A stretch of DNA of 64,000 nucleotides from Aeromicrobium ginsengisoli (GTDB lineage: Bacteria > Actinomycetota > Actinomycetes > Propionibacteriales > Nocardioidaceae). The stretch is from assembly GCF_004134905.2 (NCBI RefSeq), contig NZ_SDPQ02000003.1, positions 682,001 to 746,000 of the forward strand, written 5' to 3'. A model generated the notes under the pieces. It had not been told where the DNA came from. It did not search any database and saw nothing but the letters and a program-made list of their open reading frames with translations. Shown here piece after piece: positions 1-9,053 of this stretch. Made by a program: the position numbers and the translations under genes. The stretch's first letter is position 1. Every line of letters begins with the position of its first letter.

Positions 1-157
1 CGTCGGAGTGCACGCGGTAGATCGCCGAGCCCGGCTCGAACCGACGCGGCCCGTCGGAGAAGTGGATGCGGTCACGCCGCGCCGGGCCCTCGTCGCCGGC
101 GACGCGGGAGAAGATCGTCTCGCCCACGCGTCGGCGCACGGACTCGAGCGGGTTCAT
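1..157 (-). CDS. MpaB/DUF2236-type oxygenase, N-terminal part only
   Basis: Only the first 52 codons lie in the window; the gene continues past base 1. The visible N-terminus has an arginine-rich start followed by an RFEPGSAIYRVHSD segment, typical of the start of the DUF2236 family (latex-clearing protein/MpaB-like haem oxygenases). The ATG at 157 opens the frame. The catalytic histidines of the family would lie outside the window, so the function rests on this short N-terminus. It shares orientation with the ABC transporter genes, whose last stop is 38 bases away on the upstream side. Confidence 0.6.
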   Translation of the reverse strand, partial: MNPLESVRRRVGETIFSRVAGDEGPARRDRIHFSDGPRRFEPGSAIYRVHSD

Positions 158-194
158 GGCTCGACCGTACGCGCGAACGCGTGAACCGGCTCGC

Positions 195-2858
195 TCAGGA
201 GATGTCGGTCAGCAAGTGCCCGCGCGCTTCGCGGCGGCGACGCTGCTCCTCGGGATCCGGAACCGGCACCGCAGCGATGAGCCGCTTGGTGTAGTCCTCC
301 TGCGGGTTGCCGAGCACCTGCTCGCGCGGTCCGATCTCGACGAGCGCTCCGTTCTGCATCACCGCGACGCGGTTGGCGAGCGTGTCCACGACGGCGAGGT
401 CGTGGCTGATGAACAGGCAGGCGAACTGCAGCCGCTGCTGGAGCTCGGTGAACAGCTCGAGCACGCGTGCCTGAACCGACACGTCGAGGGCCGAGGTCGG
501 CTCGTCCGCGATGAGCAGGTCCGGGTCGAGCGCCAGGGCACGAGCCAGGCTCACCCGCTGACGCTGACCACCTGAGAGCTCGTGCGGGAACCGCCCGACG
601 TAGGAGCCACCGAGCTCGACGCTGTCGAGCAGTGACCTGACCTTGGCGTCGATCTCGGACTGCGTCATCTCGGTCTGAACGTGCAGTGGCTCGGCAACGC
701 ACTGGCCGATCGACATGCGCGGGTTGAGCGACGAGGCCGGGTCCTGGAACACGAACCCGAAGCGGGAGCGCAGTGGCCGGAGCTGACGGTCGGAGAGGCC
801 CGAGACCTGGTTGCCCGAGACGTGGATCGTTCCGCTCGTCGGCTGCTGCAGGCCCACGGTCGTACGCCCGATGGTCGACTTGCCCGAGCCGGACTCGCCG
901 ACCAGGCCGAGGACCTCGCCCTTGCGGATCTCGAGCGACACGTGGTCGACGGCGCGGAAGGCCGGCTGACCGAGGCCGCCGGGGAACTCGACGACGAGGT
1001 CCTCGACCTTGAGCACCAGCTCGTTCTCGTCGACCAGGCCCGGGCCGTTCTCGCGACCGAGGTGCGGGACGGCGTCGAGGAGGGCACGCGTGTAGGGGTG
1101 CTTGGGCTGGGCGAACAGCTGCCCGGCCGGTGCCTGCTCGACGATGTTGCCGCGATACATCACGACGACGCGGTCGGCCATGTCGGCGACGACGCCCATG
1201 TTGTGCGTGATCAGCACGATCGCGGTGCCGAGCCGATCTCGCAGCGACAGCAGCAGCTCGAGGATCGCGGCCTGGACCGTGACGTCGAGGGCCGTCGTCG
1301 GCTCGTCGGCGATGATGACGTCGGGGTCACAGGCGATCGCCATCGCGATGACGACGCGCTGCTTCTGTCCGCCGGACAGCTGGTGCGGGTAGTAGTCGAC
1401 GCGGTGCTCGGGATCGGGCATGCCGACCAGGTCGAGCAGCTCGATCGCTCGCTTGCGGGCGTCCTTCTTGGAGATGTCGCGGTGCGCCTGGATGCCCTCG
1501 ATGATCTGCCAGCCGACCGAGTAGACCGGGTTGAGCGCGGTCGACGGCTCCTGGAACACCATCGAGACCTGGTCGCCGCGGATCGGCCGGATGTCACTGT
1601 TGGACATGCCGAGGAGCTCGCGGTCACCGAGGCGGGCCGAGCCGGTGACCGCGGCGGTCGACGGCAGCAGGCCGAGGACGGCGCGGGAGCTGACGGACTT
1701 GCCGGAGCCGGACTCGCCGACGACGGCGACGACCTCGCCCGGGGCGACGTCGAACGAGATGCCGTTGACCGCGTGGATCTGGCCGGCGTCCGTGCGGAAC
1801 GTGACCGCCAGGTCGGACAGCGACAGGGCCGCGACCCGCTTCTCGCTGGTCTCGGTGTCGCGGACCTCCACCGACGGCTCGATGTCACCGGTGAGCTCCT
1901 CGAACTCAGCGGTGATCTCCTTCTCGTCCGCCGACGTCGTCTCGGCGCCGCGGGTGCGCAGCAGCGGGTTGAGGATGTCGTTGAGGCTCTCGCCGACGAG
2001 CGTCACGCCGAGCACGATCAGGACGATCGCGCTGCCGGGGAAGATGCTGGTCCACCAGATGCCGTTGGACGCGTCGGGCAGCGCCTTGTTGAGGTCGAAG
2101 CCCCACTCCGCCGCGGCGGACGGCTCGATGCCGAAGCCGAGGAAGCCGAGGCCGGCGAGGGTCAGGATCGCCTCGGACGCGTTGAGCGTGCCGATGACCG
2201 GCAGGTTCTGCGCGACGTTGGAGAAGATGTGCCTGCCGAGGATGCGCGGCGTGCGTACGCCCACGACCCGGGCCGAGTCGACATACGGCTCGACCTTGAC
2301 CGCGAGGGTGGCGCTGCGGATCACGCGGTAGTACTGGGGCACGAAGACCACCGTGATCGATATCGCGGCGGCGAGGATGCCGCCGACGGCACCGCTGGCA
2401 CCTCCGGTCAGCACGATCGACACGACGATGGCGAGCAGCAGGGACGGGAACGCGTAGAGGGCGTCCATGATCAGGACGAGCACCCGGTCGAGCCAGCCGC
2501 CGAGGTAGCCGGACAGCAGACCGAGCGGAACGCCGACCAGGCTCGACAGCACGACCGCGAGGATGATGACCTCGAGCGCGGTGCGGGTGCCGTAGATGAC
2601 GCGGGACAGCACGTCGGTGCCGCCCACCGTCGTACCGAACCAGTGGTCGGCCGATGGGGCCTGCTGGGTGCCGAAGAGGACGCCGCCGGAACGGTCGTCG
2701 TTGAAGCCGTAGGGGGCGAGCAGCGGCGCGAAGATCGCGATGATCACGAACGCGGCGATGATCGCGAAGCCGAGCAGCAGCATGAACCGCTGCAGGCCAT
2801 GGGACTGGCGTACGACAGCTGGGACGGCTCTCGACAAGCTCAAGCGGCGGGTAGGCAT
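195..2858 (-). CDS. Peptide ABC transporter, permease-ATPase-ATPase fusion (DppC-DppD-DppF in one chain)
   Basis: Protein of 887 aa. Residues about 1-300 are a DppC-type permease: first membrane segment near 24-47, EAA-type loop near 236 and a last membrane segment near 276. A charged acidic linker (about 305-345) leads to two complete ATPase domains. ATPase 1 has Walker A GESGSGKS near 381, signature LSGGQ near 491 and Walker B IIADEP near 516. ATPase 2 has Walker A near 656, LSGGQRQ near 760 and LLIADEP near 785. It should form the inner-membrane and energising parts of a di/oligopeptide importer with the upstream DppB and binding protein. The ATG at 2858 overlaps the dppB stop by one base (TGATG), implying coupled translation. 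Longer upstream readings of this frame run inside dppB and were not used. These parts are usually three genes; annotated fusions of this kind exist in actinobacteria. Confidence 0.92.
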   Translation of the reverse strand: MPTRRLSLSRAVPAVVRQSHGLQRFMLLLGFAIIAAFVIIAIFAPLLAPYGFNDDRSGGVLFGTQQAPSADHWFGTTVGGTDVLSRVIYGTRTALEVIILAVVLSSLVGVPLGLLSGYLGGWLDRVLVLIMDALYAFPSLLLAIVVSIVLTGGASGAVGGILAAAISITVVFVPQYYRVIRSATLAVKVEPYVDSARVVGVRTPRILGRHIFSNVAQNLPVIGTLNASEAILTLAGLGFLGFGIEPSAAAEWGFDLNKALPDASNGIWWTSIFPGSAIVLIVLGVTLVGESLNDILNPLLRTRGAETTSADEKEITAEFEELTGDIEPSVEVRDTETSEKRVAALSLSDLAVTFRTDAGQIHAVNGISFDVAPGEVVAVVGESGSGKSVSSRAVLGLLPSTAAVTGSARLGDRELLGMSNSDIRPIRGDQVSMVFQEPSTALNPVYSVGWQIIEGIQAHRDISKKDARKRAIELLDLVGMPDPEHRVDYYPHQLSGGQKQRVVIAMAIACDPDVIIADEPTTALDVTVQAAILELLLSLRDRLGTAIVLITHNMGVVADMADRVVVMYRGNIVEQAPAGQLFAQPKHPYTRALLDAVPHLGRENGPGLVDENELVLKVEDLVVEFPGGLGQPAFRAVDHVSLEIRKGEVLGLVGESGSGKSTIGRTTVGLQQPTSGTIHVSGNQVSGLSDRQLRPLRSRFGFVFQDPASSLNPRMSIGQCVAEPLHVQTEMTQSEIDAKVRSLLDSVELGGSYVGRFPHELSGGQRQRVSLARALALDPDLLIADEPTSALDVSVQARVLELFTELQQRLQFACLFISHDLAVVDTLANRVAVMQNGALVEIGPREQVLGNPQEDYTKRLIAAVPVPDPEEQRRRREARGHLLTDIS

Positions 2859-3943
2859 CAGAACCTCACTCGGGGGTCGACGAGGGCGACGATGGCATCG
2901 ATCAGCAGGCTCGCCACGCAGACGATCACGGCGATCGCGGTGACGATGCCCTGGACCGCGAGGAAGTCGCGAGCCTTGAGGTACTGGGTCAGCTCGTAGC
3001 CGATGCCCTTCCACTCGAACGTCGTCTCGGTCAGCACCGCGCCGGCCAGGAGCAGCGCGATCTGCATGCCCATGACCGTGACGACCGGGACGAGCGCGTT
3101 GCGGAACGCGTGCTTGCGCACGACTCTCCGCTCGGAGACTCCGCGGGCTCTCGCCGCCGTGACGTAGTCCATGCGCAGCGTCTGCAGGAGGTTGATGCGC
3201 ACGAGCCGCAGGAAGACGCCGCCGGTCAGCAGGCCCAGCGCGGTGGCAGGCAGGACGGCGTGCTGGAGGACCTCGAGGATGATCTTCGGGTCTCCCCACA
3301 GCAGCGCGTCGACGATCATGATGTTGGTGTGCGGGTGGACGTTGTCCAGCGTCAGCTCGGTCTGGGTCGAGGCGCGCCCCGACGACGGCCAGCCGAACGG
3401 TGTGAACGCGAGCTTGAGCAGCAGGCCGACGAAGAACACCGGCGCGGCGTAGATGAGGATCGCAAAGAGGCGGAGGATGACGTCGGGCAGCCGGTCGCGG
3501 TAGCGCGCGGCGAGCCGGCCCAGCGGAATGCCGATGCCGAAGGCCACGATGAGCGCCCAGAACGACAGCTCGAGCGTCGCTGCGCCGTACTCGGTGATGA
3601 TGCCGGAGATCTGCCGGTGATCGGTCAGGGTCGTGCCGAAGTCGCCGTGGAGCAGGCCGGTGATGTACTCCCAGTACTGGGTCAGCATCGGACGGTCGAG
3701 GCCGGCGGCGTGCTTGCGCTCGGCGATCTGCTCGGCGTTGAGGCGGCCACCCTGGGCGGCCGTCACGGGATCGCCGATGACGCGCATCAGCAGGAACACC
3801 ATCGTGACGAGCACCCAGAGCATCGGGATGATCAGGGCGACGCGCACCAGCATGTAGCGGGCCAGGGGGTTGAGCGGGCCGCGCCTCCTGCGGGAGGGAT
3901 CGGCGGGCGTCGGCTCGTGTGGCGCGAGGACTTCGGCGGTCAT
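2858..3943 (-). CDS. Peptide ABC transporter permease, DppB type
   Basis: Inner-membrane permease of 361 aa from the chosen start. After about 35 cytoplasmic residues it has the DppB/OppB first membrane helix (about 35-58), a periplasmic DPV..AQGGRLNAEQI segment, and the EAA loop (VSERRVVRKHAFRNALVPV) near the C-terminus. It pairs with the fused DppC domain encoded by the next gene to make the pore. The start at 3943 has GAGGAA five bases upstream. An in-frame ATG at 3994 would add residues encoded by an REP-like repeat (3978-3996) and lacks a ribosome site, so it was rejected. A strong hairpin (4017-4047) separates it from the binding-protein gene upstream. Confidence 0.9.
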   Translation of the reverse strand: MTAEVLAPHEPTPADPSRRRRGPLNPLARYMLVRVALIIPMLWVLVTMVFLLMRVIGDPVTAAQGGRLNAEQIAERKHAAGLDRPMLTQYWEYITGLLHGDFGTTLTDHRQISGIITEYGAATLELSFWALIVAFGIGIPLGRLAARYRDRLPDVILRLFAILIYAAPVFFVGLLLKLAFTPFGWPSSGRASTQTELTLDNVHPHTNIMIVDALLWGDPKIILEVLQHAVLPATALGLLTGGVFLRLVRINLLQTLRMDYVTAARARGVSERRVVRKHAFRNALVPVVTVMGMQIALLLAGAVLTETTFEWKGIGYELTQYLKARDFLAVQGIVTAIAVIVCVASLLIDAIVALVDPRVRF

Positions 3944-3977
3944 GAGTTCCTCAATTTCGGTTCTGAGAGGGTCGGGT

Positions 3978-3996
3978 CCCTTCGACAGGCTCAAGG
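3978..3996. repeat. REP-like dispersed element (CCCTTCGACAGGCTCA core)
   Basis: The 16-base core CCCTTCGACAGGCTCA recurs in opposite orientation at 42760-42777, where it lies inside a coding sequence. A degenerate relative (TCTCGACAAGCTCAAG) sits at about 2829-2844 in the start of the fused permease gene. Similar elements are scattered in many actinobacterial genomes. Here it lies between the dppB start and the upstream hairpin. Confidence 0.6.
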
Positions 3997-4016
3997 ACCG
4001 TAGACGACAACATACG

Positions 4017-4047
4017 GAAGGGGCGGGTCCAATGGACCCGCCCCTTC
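4017..4047 (-). terminator. Intra-operon hairpin between binding-protein and permease genes
   Basis: A perfect 14-base inverted repeat (arms 4017-4030 and 4034-4047) with a 3-base loop, eight bases after the binding-protein stop. No strong T-run follows on the minus strand, so partial termination or mRNA 3'-end protection is more likely than full termination. Such hairpins commonly let the binding protein be made in excess over the permease. Confidence 0.8.
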
Positions 4048-4054
4048 AACGTGG

Positions 4055-5668
4055 TTACTTCGACAGCGAGGTGAAGCGGAACTTGAACGCGGGGTCGAGA
4101 GTCTCCTCGACGCCCTTGACGTCCTTGCCCGACACCGCGACCTGTGCGCCGGTCAGCAGCGGCAGGATCGGCACCTGGTCGGCGACCAGGTCCTGGATCT
4201 GCTTGAGCGTCGCGACACGCGAGGTCTTGTCGGGGTCGGTGGCCTCGGACTTCAGCAGCTTCGTCATCTCGGGTACGGGGTTGTCCTTGTCCGAGAAGTT
4301 GTAGTGCGACTGCAGGAAGTTGTTCGGCGCGAAGAACGGCGTCACATAGTTGTCAGCGTCCGGGAAGTCCGGGAACCAGCCGAGCTGGAACATCGGGTAG
4401 GCATCCTTGACGCGCTCCTCGGAGTACGTGACGTACTCCGTGGACTGCAGGTCGACCTTGAACAGGCCGGTGTCCTCGAGCTGACGCTTGACCATGTTGT
4501 ACTCCTCGGTCGACGAGGAGCCGTAGTGGTCGGTGTTGTACTGCAGCTTGAGCGTGACCGGGGTCTTGACGCCGGCGTCGTCGAGGAACTTCTTGGCCTC
4601 GGCCTTGTCGGGCTTGTCGCCGTACTTGTCCTTGAACGGCTCGGTGGCGCCGACCTGGCCCTGCGGGACGGCCGAGTAGGCCGGCGTGTAGGTGCCCTTG
4701 TAGACCTGCGTCGAGAGCTCGTCGCGGTCGAGCGAGGACGCCATCGCCTTGCGGATCGCGAGCTTCTGGTCGGCGTTGTCGCCGGGCATCGTCTTCATGT
4801 TGAACACGATGTAGCGCAGCTCGCCACCGGCGCCCTTGTGCACCTTGACCTTGTCGTCCTTGCCGAGGCTGTCGATGTCGGTCGGGGTCAGCGAACGCCA
4901 GGCGACGTCGATCTTGCCGTTCTGGACGTCGAGCTTGAGGTTGTTGGCGTCGGCGTACGTCGTCAGCGTGATCGTCTTGGTCTTCGGCTTGTTGTAGGCC
5001 CCGTCGTAGTCGGGGTTGGCCTTGAACTCGGCGATCTGGCCCTTGGTGTACTTGCCGATCGTGTAGGGACCCGAGAAGCCCTGCGCCTTGACCGCGGCGT
5101 CATCGTCCAGGACCTTGTCGGCGGGGTAGGTCTCCTCGTCGACGATCGGCCCGGCGGAGGTGACGAGCACCTGGCCGAACGTCTGGTCGTTGGGCGAGTT
5201 GAGGGTGAAGACGACGGTCTTGTCGTCCTTGGCCTCGACCGACTTCATGTTGCCCAGCAGCGAGGCCGGACCGTTGGGGTCGTTGATCTTGACGATGCGC
5301 TTGAACGAGAACGCGACATCGGACGCCGTCAGGGCGTGACCGTTGGCGAACTTCAGTCCGGGCTTGATCGTGCAGACGTACTCGGTCGGCTGCGCGAAGT
5401 CACACTTCGACGCAGCGTCCGGCGTCAGCGTCGTGCTGCCGGCCGGGAAGTTGAGGAGGTACTGGTAGACCTGCGTCTGCACCGTCAGCGACCCGTTGTC
5501 GTACGAGCCGGCCGGGTCGATCGAGACCACCTTGTCGGTCGTGCCGACGACGAGGTTCGAGCCGCCGGCATCCTTGTTGTCGTCGTCCTTGCTTTGTCCA
5601 CACGCGGCCAGCGCCATGCCGGCCAGTGCGGTAACCGCGATGATCGCGGTTCCGCGACGAAAGTTCAT
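4055..5668 (-). CDS. Peptide ABC transporter substrate-binding lipoprotein (SBP family 5)
   Basis: A 537 aa extracytoplasmic solute-binding protein of the DppA/OppA family. The N-terminus is a lipoprotein signal: basic MNFRR, hydrophobic stretch, then LAAC with Cys23 as the lipidation site. The mature protein opens with a D/N-rich linker and then the family pattern (DPAGSYDNGS, later KFANGHALTASDVAFSFKRI). It should deliver peptides or a related ligand to the permease encoded downstream. AGGAG lies six bases before the ATG. First gene of the operon, with its promoter in 5669-6284. The ligand cannot be told from sequence. Confidence 0.93.
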   Translation of the reverse strand: MNFRRGTAIIAVTALAGMALAACGQSKDDDNKDAGGSNLVVGTTDKVVSIDPAGSYDNGSLTVQTQVYQYLLNFPAGSTTLTPDAASKCDFAQPTEYVCTIKPGLKFANGHALTASDVAFSFKRIVKINDPNGPASLLGNMKSVEAKDDKTVVFTLNSPNDQTFGQVLVTSAGPIVDEETYPADKVLDDDAAVKAQGFSGPYTIGKYTKGQIAEFKANPDYDGAYNKPKTKTITLTTYADANNLKLDVQNGKIDVAWRSLTPTDIDSLGKDDKVKVHKGAGGELRYIVFNMKTMPGDNADQKLAIRKAMASSLDRDELSTQVYKGTYTPAYSAVPQGQVGATEPFKDKYGDKPDKAEAKKFLDDAGVKTPVTLKLQYNTDHYGSSSTEEYNMVKRQLEDTGLFKVDLQSTEYVTYSEERVKDAYPMFQLGWFPDFPDADNYVTPFFAPNNFLQSHYNFSDKDNPVPEMTKLLKSEATDPDKTSRVATLKQIQDLVADQVPILPLLTGAQVAVSGKDVKGVEETLDPAFKFRFTSLSK

Positions 5669-6006
5669 CTTGCTCTCCTACGGTCGAGCCGCGACCCGTG
5701 GCCGCGGCGGGATTGTCCACATGATGGGACCGAGCCTTTCCGCACGCTACACGCGCCCGTGGTGGCTGTGCCGACCTGTCAGATTGCATTTTGGTTACCT
5801 ATGCGGCGGGCATGGCGGCACCACCGGCGAAAGTAAAGCCAGGGCGGGCCCGGGCTGCGATCGAGTCGACGTGGTGAACAGTCGACGCGTGAGGATCGGG
5901 AGGGATATTTGGGAGTTCCTCCGCGCCAGCCCGCGGGAGGGAGATCCCTGCGGCTGTTAGGGCCCAGCCCTGACGTACTTATCGTTCCGTATGCGTCCAT
6001 CCCCCG

Positions 6007-6026
6007 TCAGGGACCTAAGTCCTGCA
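6007..6026. promoter_or_regulatory. DosR/DevR-box-like palindrome
   Basis: Reads TCAGGGACCTAAGTCCTGCA. By eye 15 of 20 positions agree with the published mycobacterial DosR box (TTSGGGACTWWAGTCCCSAA), including the GGGAC and AAGTCC cores. It lies about 260 bases upstream of a DevR-like gene, so autoregulation is plausible. This is inference from motif and position only. Confidence 0.5.
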
Positions 6027-6029
6027 TGC

Positions 6030-6047
6030 GGCTGCCGTTCGGCAGCC
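6030..6047. other. Short hairpin, 7-bp stem with GTTC loop
   Basis: Arms GGCTGCC and GGCAGCC with a 4-base loop, directly beside the DosR-box-like palindrome. No T-run follows, so a terminator is unlikely. It may be an RNA structure in a long 5' leader or just chance in GC-rich DNA. Confidence 0.4.
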
Positions 6048-6284
6048 CTCCGCCCCGAAATGACTAGACGTTTGTAGTCATGTCGACTGATTTCGCAGGA
6101 AATCCTGGTCCCAACGGATGAATTCTGCGGATCGCGTCAGGAATTCGTGACAACCATCCCTTCCGAGTCGTTAGTGTGCCGAGCGGGAAGGGGATCCCAT
6201 GCACGTTCGGCATGCGGCTCTTGCCGATGCACCCTCGGGGCGACTTCCACGCGCCTCGACGCCAACGGCCGCAGTGGATCCGCA

Positions 6285-6917
6285 GTGATCAGGGTCTTCG
6301 TGCTCGACGATCACGAGGTCGTGCGCCGTGGGCTGAAGGACCTGCTGGAGGACGAGGGCGACATCGAGGTCGTCGGTGAAGCCGCTCTGGCAGCAGACGC
6401 GTTGCTCCGCATCCCGGCTGTCACTCCTGACGTCGCGGTGCTCGACGCGACCCTCCCGGACGGTTCGGGCGTCGACGTGTGCCGGACCATCCGGGATGCG
6501 CACCCCGAGATCGCTGTCGTGATCCTGAGCGCACATGACGACGACGAGATGCTGTTCGCGGCGATCGCGGCCGGCGCGGCGGGCTACCTGCTCAAGCGCG
6601 CGCGGGGTGCCGAGCTCGTCGAGGCGGTGCGACAGGTGGCCGGTGGGCAGTCGCTCCTCGATCCGGTCGCGACGCAGAAGGTGCTGGCAAGGATCAGGGA
6701 CGGCGAACCGGCTGCCGACCCACTCGACCTGCTGACCCCGCAGGAGAGTCGCATCCTCGACCTCATCGGCGAGGGCATGACGAACCGGCAGATCGCGGCC
6801 GAGATGTTCCTTGCGGAGAAGACGGTCAAGAACTACGTCTCACAGCTCCTGGCGAAGCTCGGGCTCAAGCGGCGTACCCAGGCCGCCGTCCTCGCCGCGA
6901 GACGCAAGCAGTCGTAG
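6285..6917 (+). CDS. DevR/DosR-like response regulator (NarL/LuxR family)
   Basis: From the GTG at 6285 the protein has 210 aa. The receiver domain (about 2-120) has the acidic pair D8-D9, phospho-acceptor D54, S82 and K104. D54 and K104 fall at the same numbers as in mycobacterial DosR. The LuxR-type helix-turn-helix (about 145-205) contains [26 protein letters not shown] and [10 protein letters not shown], very close to DosR/DevR. The frame stays open back to 6147, but the earlier residues match nothing. No histidine kinase (DevS) is adjacent, so it is an orphan here. A DosR-box-like site lies upstream. The regulated genes are unknown; hypoxia or redox control is the family's known role. 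Confidence 0.88.
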   Translation: MIRVFVLDDHEVVRRGLKDLLEDEGDIEVVGEAALAADALLRIPAVTPDVAVLDATLPDGSGVDVCRTIRDAHPEIAVVILSAHDDDEMLFAAIAAGAAGYLLKRARGAELVEAVRQVAGGQSLLDPVATQKVLARIRDGEPAADPLDLLTPQESRILDLIGEGMTNRQIAAEMFLAEKTVKNYVSQLLAKLGLKRRTQAAVLAARRKQS

Positions 6918-6951
6918 GTCGGCGGCCCGGGCGGCCAGATACCCTTGGGCC

Positions 6952-8229
6952 ATGAGCCACAACCAGCATCTCTCCGAGTTCGATCCTGACATCGCCGCGC
7001 TCCTCGACGCCGAGCTGCACCGTCAGCAGTCGACGCTCGAGATGATCGCGTCGGAGAACTTCGCCCCTGTCGCATCGCTCGAGGCCCAGGGCAGCGTCCT
7101 GACCAACAAGTACGCCGAGGGCTACCCCGGCAAGCGCTACTACGGCGGCTGCGAGTTCGTCGACCAGGTCGAGACCATCGCGATCGACCGGCTCAAGCAG
7201 CTGTTCGACGCGGGCTACGCCAACGTGCAGCCGCACTCCGGAGCGACCGCCAATGCTGCTGCACTGCACGCCATCGCCACGGCCGGCGACACGATCCTGG
7301 GTCTCGACCTGGCCAACGGCGGTCACCTGACCCACGGCATGAAGCTCAACTTCTCCGGCAAGCTCTACAAGCCCGTCGCCTATCACGTGGTGCCCGAGAC
7401 GGGGCTCGTCGACATGGACGAGGTCCGCACCCTGGCGCACGAGCACCAGCCGACCGTCATCATCGCCGGCTGGTCTGCCTACCCGCGCCAGCTCGACTTC
7501 GCGCTGTTCCGCCAGATCGCCGACGAGGTCGGTGCCAAGCTCTGGGTCGACATGGCGCACTTCGCCGGGCTCGTGGCCGCCGGTCTGCACCCCAGCCCGC
7601 TGCCGCACGCGCACATCGTCACGACGACGACCCACAAGACCCTCGGCGGACCGCGCGGTGGCGCGATCCTGACCAACGACGAGGACATCGCCAAGAAGAT
7701 GCGTTCCGCGGTGTTCCCCGGACAGCAGGGTGGCCCGCTCGAGCACGTCATCGCCGCCAAGGCGGTCGCGTTCAAGATGGCCCTCGAGCCGGAGTTCACG
7801 GAGCGCCAGCAGCGCACGATCGAGGGCGCCCAGATCCTCGCCGAGCGACTGGTCGCGGCCGACACCCGTGCTGCGGGCGTCAACGTCCTCACCGGTGGCA
7901 CCGACGTGCACCTCGTGCTGGTCGACCTGCGCGAGTCCGAGCTCGACGGCCAGCAGGCCGAGGACCGGCTCCACGAGGTCGGCATCACGGTCAACCGCAA
8001 CGCCGTGCCCAACGACCCGCGGCCGCCGATGGTGACATCCGGGCTGCGCATCGGTACGCCGGCGCTCGCCACGCGTGGCTTCGGCGCTGACGAGTTCACC
8101 GAGGTCGCCGACATCATCGCCGCCGCGCTGCTGCCCGGCGACGTCGACATCGAGGGGCTGCGCAAGCGGGTGACCGTGCTGGCCGAGCGTTTCCCGCTCT
8201 ACCCAGACATCGCGCCGTTCATGTCGTGA
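6952..8229 (+). CDS. glyA: Serine hydroxymethyltransferase
   Basis: A 425 aa PLP enzyme interconverting serine and glycine with tetrahydrofolate, the main source of one-carbon units. It begins [15 protein letters not shown], has the MIASENF substrate motif, and the PLP lysine K229 in [14 protein letters not shown]. Length is normal for bacterial GlyA. A TACCCT -10 box (6940-6945) lies six bases before the ATG and no ribosome site is visible, so the mRNA is probably leaderless. The gene stands alone 34 bases after the response regulator. No glycine riboswitch fits in that gap. Confidence 0.97.
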   Translation: MSHNQHLSEFDPDIAALLDAELHRQQSTLEMIASENFAPVASLEAQGSVLTNKYAEGYPGKRYYGGCEFVDQVETIAIDRLKQLFDAGYANVQPHSGATANAAALHAIATAGDTILGLDLANGGHLTHGMKLNFSGKLYKPVAYHVVPETGLVDMDEVRTLAHEHQPTVIIAGWSAYPRQLDFALFRQIADEVGAKLWVDMAHFAGLVAAGLHPSPLPHAHIVTTTTHKTLGGPRGGAILTNDEDIAKKMRSAVFPGQQGGPLEHVIAAKAVAFKMALEPEFTERQQRTIEGAQILAERLVAADTRAAGVNVLTGGTDVHLVLVDLRESELDGQQAEDRLHEVGITVNRNAVPNDPRPPMVTSGLRIGTPALATRGFGADEFTEVADIIAAALLPGDVDIEGLRKRVTVLAERFPLYPDIAPFMS

Positions 8230-8305
8230 GCGAGCGCTAGCGAGTGAACAGTCGGACACTCCCGGCAACGCCTCTGTATCGTTGGCTCTTCTCGAAGGCG
8301 TTGTC

Positions 8306-9049
8306 GTGAATCTCGGTACGGCGAGGCTTTGGCTGCGGCCGGGCCTCGTCGGTCTGCATGTCTTCGCCGTCGTCGCGGTCGCGTTCTGCGTGTTCATGGG
8401 GCTGTGGCAGCTCGGGGTCTACGACTCGCGCCAGGAGCACGAGCGCGCCGACAAGCAGCACGTGCCGCGCGTCGCGCTGTCCGGGCTGTGGGGACCCGAC
8501 CAGCCGTTCACGTCCACGCTCAACCACCGCCCGGTGACCGCCGAGGGCACGTTCGCCCCGGCCACGCAGCAGGTGTGGGTCACCGACAAGGAGCAGAACG
8601 GCCGAGAGGGGGCATGGCTGCTCGCACCTCTGCTCGTCGACGGTGACGACCACGCACTCCTGGTCGTTCGCGGATGGGCGCCGAAGGCTGGCGAGTTCCC
8701 CGCCGTGCCGCAGGGGAAGGTCACGATCAAGGCCGTCCTCCAGCCGGGCGAGGCCGGCGGTGCGTCGTACGACCCGGACCGGCGCGAGATCGGCTCGGTG
8801 CGCATTCCCGCGCTGACCAACGAGCTGCCGTACGACCTCTACTCCGGCTATGCCGTCAGCACGAGCGCCTCCGCCGCTGCCGGGCTCGACCTCGTCCCGC
8901 CACCGGAGCCGGGCGACGTGTCGTGGACCGTCGGCCTGCGCAACCTGGCGTACGCGTTCCAGTGGTGGGTGTTCGGCGCGTTCGCCGTGTTCATGTGGTG
9001 GCGGATGTCGACCGAGAGCGTGGCCGCTGCGAGGCCGAAGGTAGCCTGA
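8306..9049 (+). CDS. SURF1 family cytochrome oxidase biogenesis protein
   Basis: A 247 aa membrane protein with the SURF1 layout: an N-terminal membrane helix (about 13-36, ending in GLWQLGVYDSR), a large extracytoplasmic domain containing NHRPVTAEGTF and LVVRGWAP, and a C-terminal membrane helix (about 213-233, YAFQWWVFGAFAVF). SURF1 proteins assist haem insertion into cytochrome c oxidase subunit I. The GTG at 8306 has GAAGG about eight bases upstream; a TTG at 8282 is possible. No oxidase genes are nearby. The DUF3817 gene follows four bases after the stop. Confidence 0.88.
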   Translation: MNLGTARLWLRPGLVGLHVFAVVAVAFCVFMGLWQLGVYDSRQEHERADKQHVPRVALSGLWGPDQPFTSTLNHRPVTAEGTFAPATQQVWVTDKEQNGREGAWLLAPLLVDGDDHALLVVRGWAPKAGEFPAVPQGKVTIKAVLQPGEAGGASYDPDRREIGSVRIPALTNELPYDLYSGYAVSTSASAAAGLDLVPPPEPGDVSWTVGLRNLAYAFQWWVFGAFAVFMWWRMSTESVAAARPKVA

Positions 9050-9053
9050 CGAG

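Larger units (their letters stand above)
5669..6284. other. 616-bp divergent intergenic region (binding protein / response regulator)
   Basis: No convincing gene. The short frames here lack family resemblance and start signals. It holds the promoter of the peptide transporter operon (leftward) and of the DevR-like regulator (rightward). It also contains a DosR-box-like palindrome (6007-6026), a GGCTGCC/GGCAGCC hairpin (6030-6047), and AGGGC-CCA-GCCCT at about 5959-5971, a small inverted repeat. The stretch 5780-5800 is locally AT-rich. Confidence 0.6.

Noticed and set aside
681..2999. A plus-strand frame of 772 codons opposite the ABC fusion gene
   Set aside because: It is the antisense of the well-supported permease/ATPase gene and has no motifs or ribosome site.
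2859..3299. N-terminal extension of the fused permease-ATPase frame
   Set aside because: It lies wholly inside dppB in another frame, is Arg/Pro-rich and has no resemblance to permeases; the ATG at 2858 couples to the dppB stop.
5779..6000. Small minus-strand frame of 73 codons in the devR upstream region
   Set aside because: It has no ribosome site, Arg/Pro-rich composition and no recognisable family; the region looks regulatory.
6147..6284. N-terminal extension of the response regulator
   Set aside because: The extra residues resemble nothing, while the GTG at 6285 puts D54 and K104 at the DosR positions.
6918..6951. Glycine riboswitch before glyA
   Set aside because: The gap is 34 bases, too short, and a leaderless promoter box is present.
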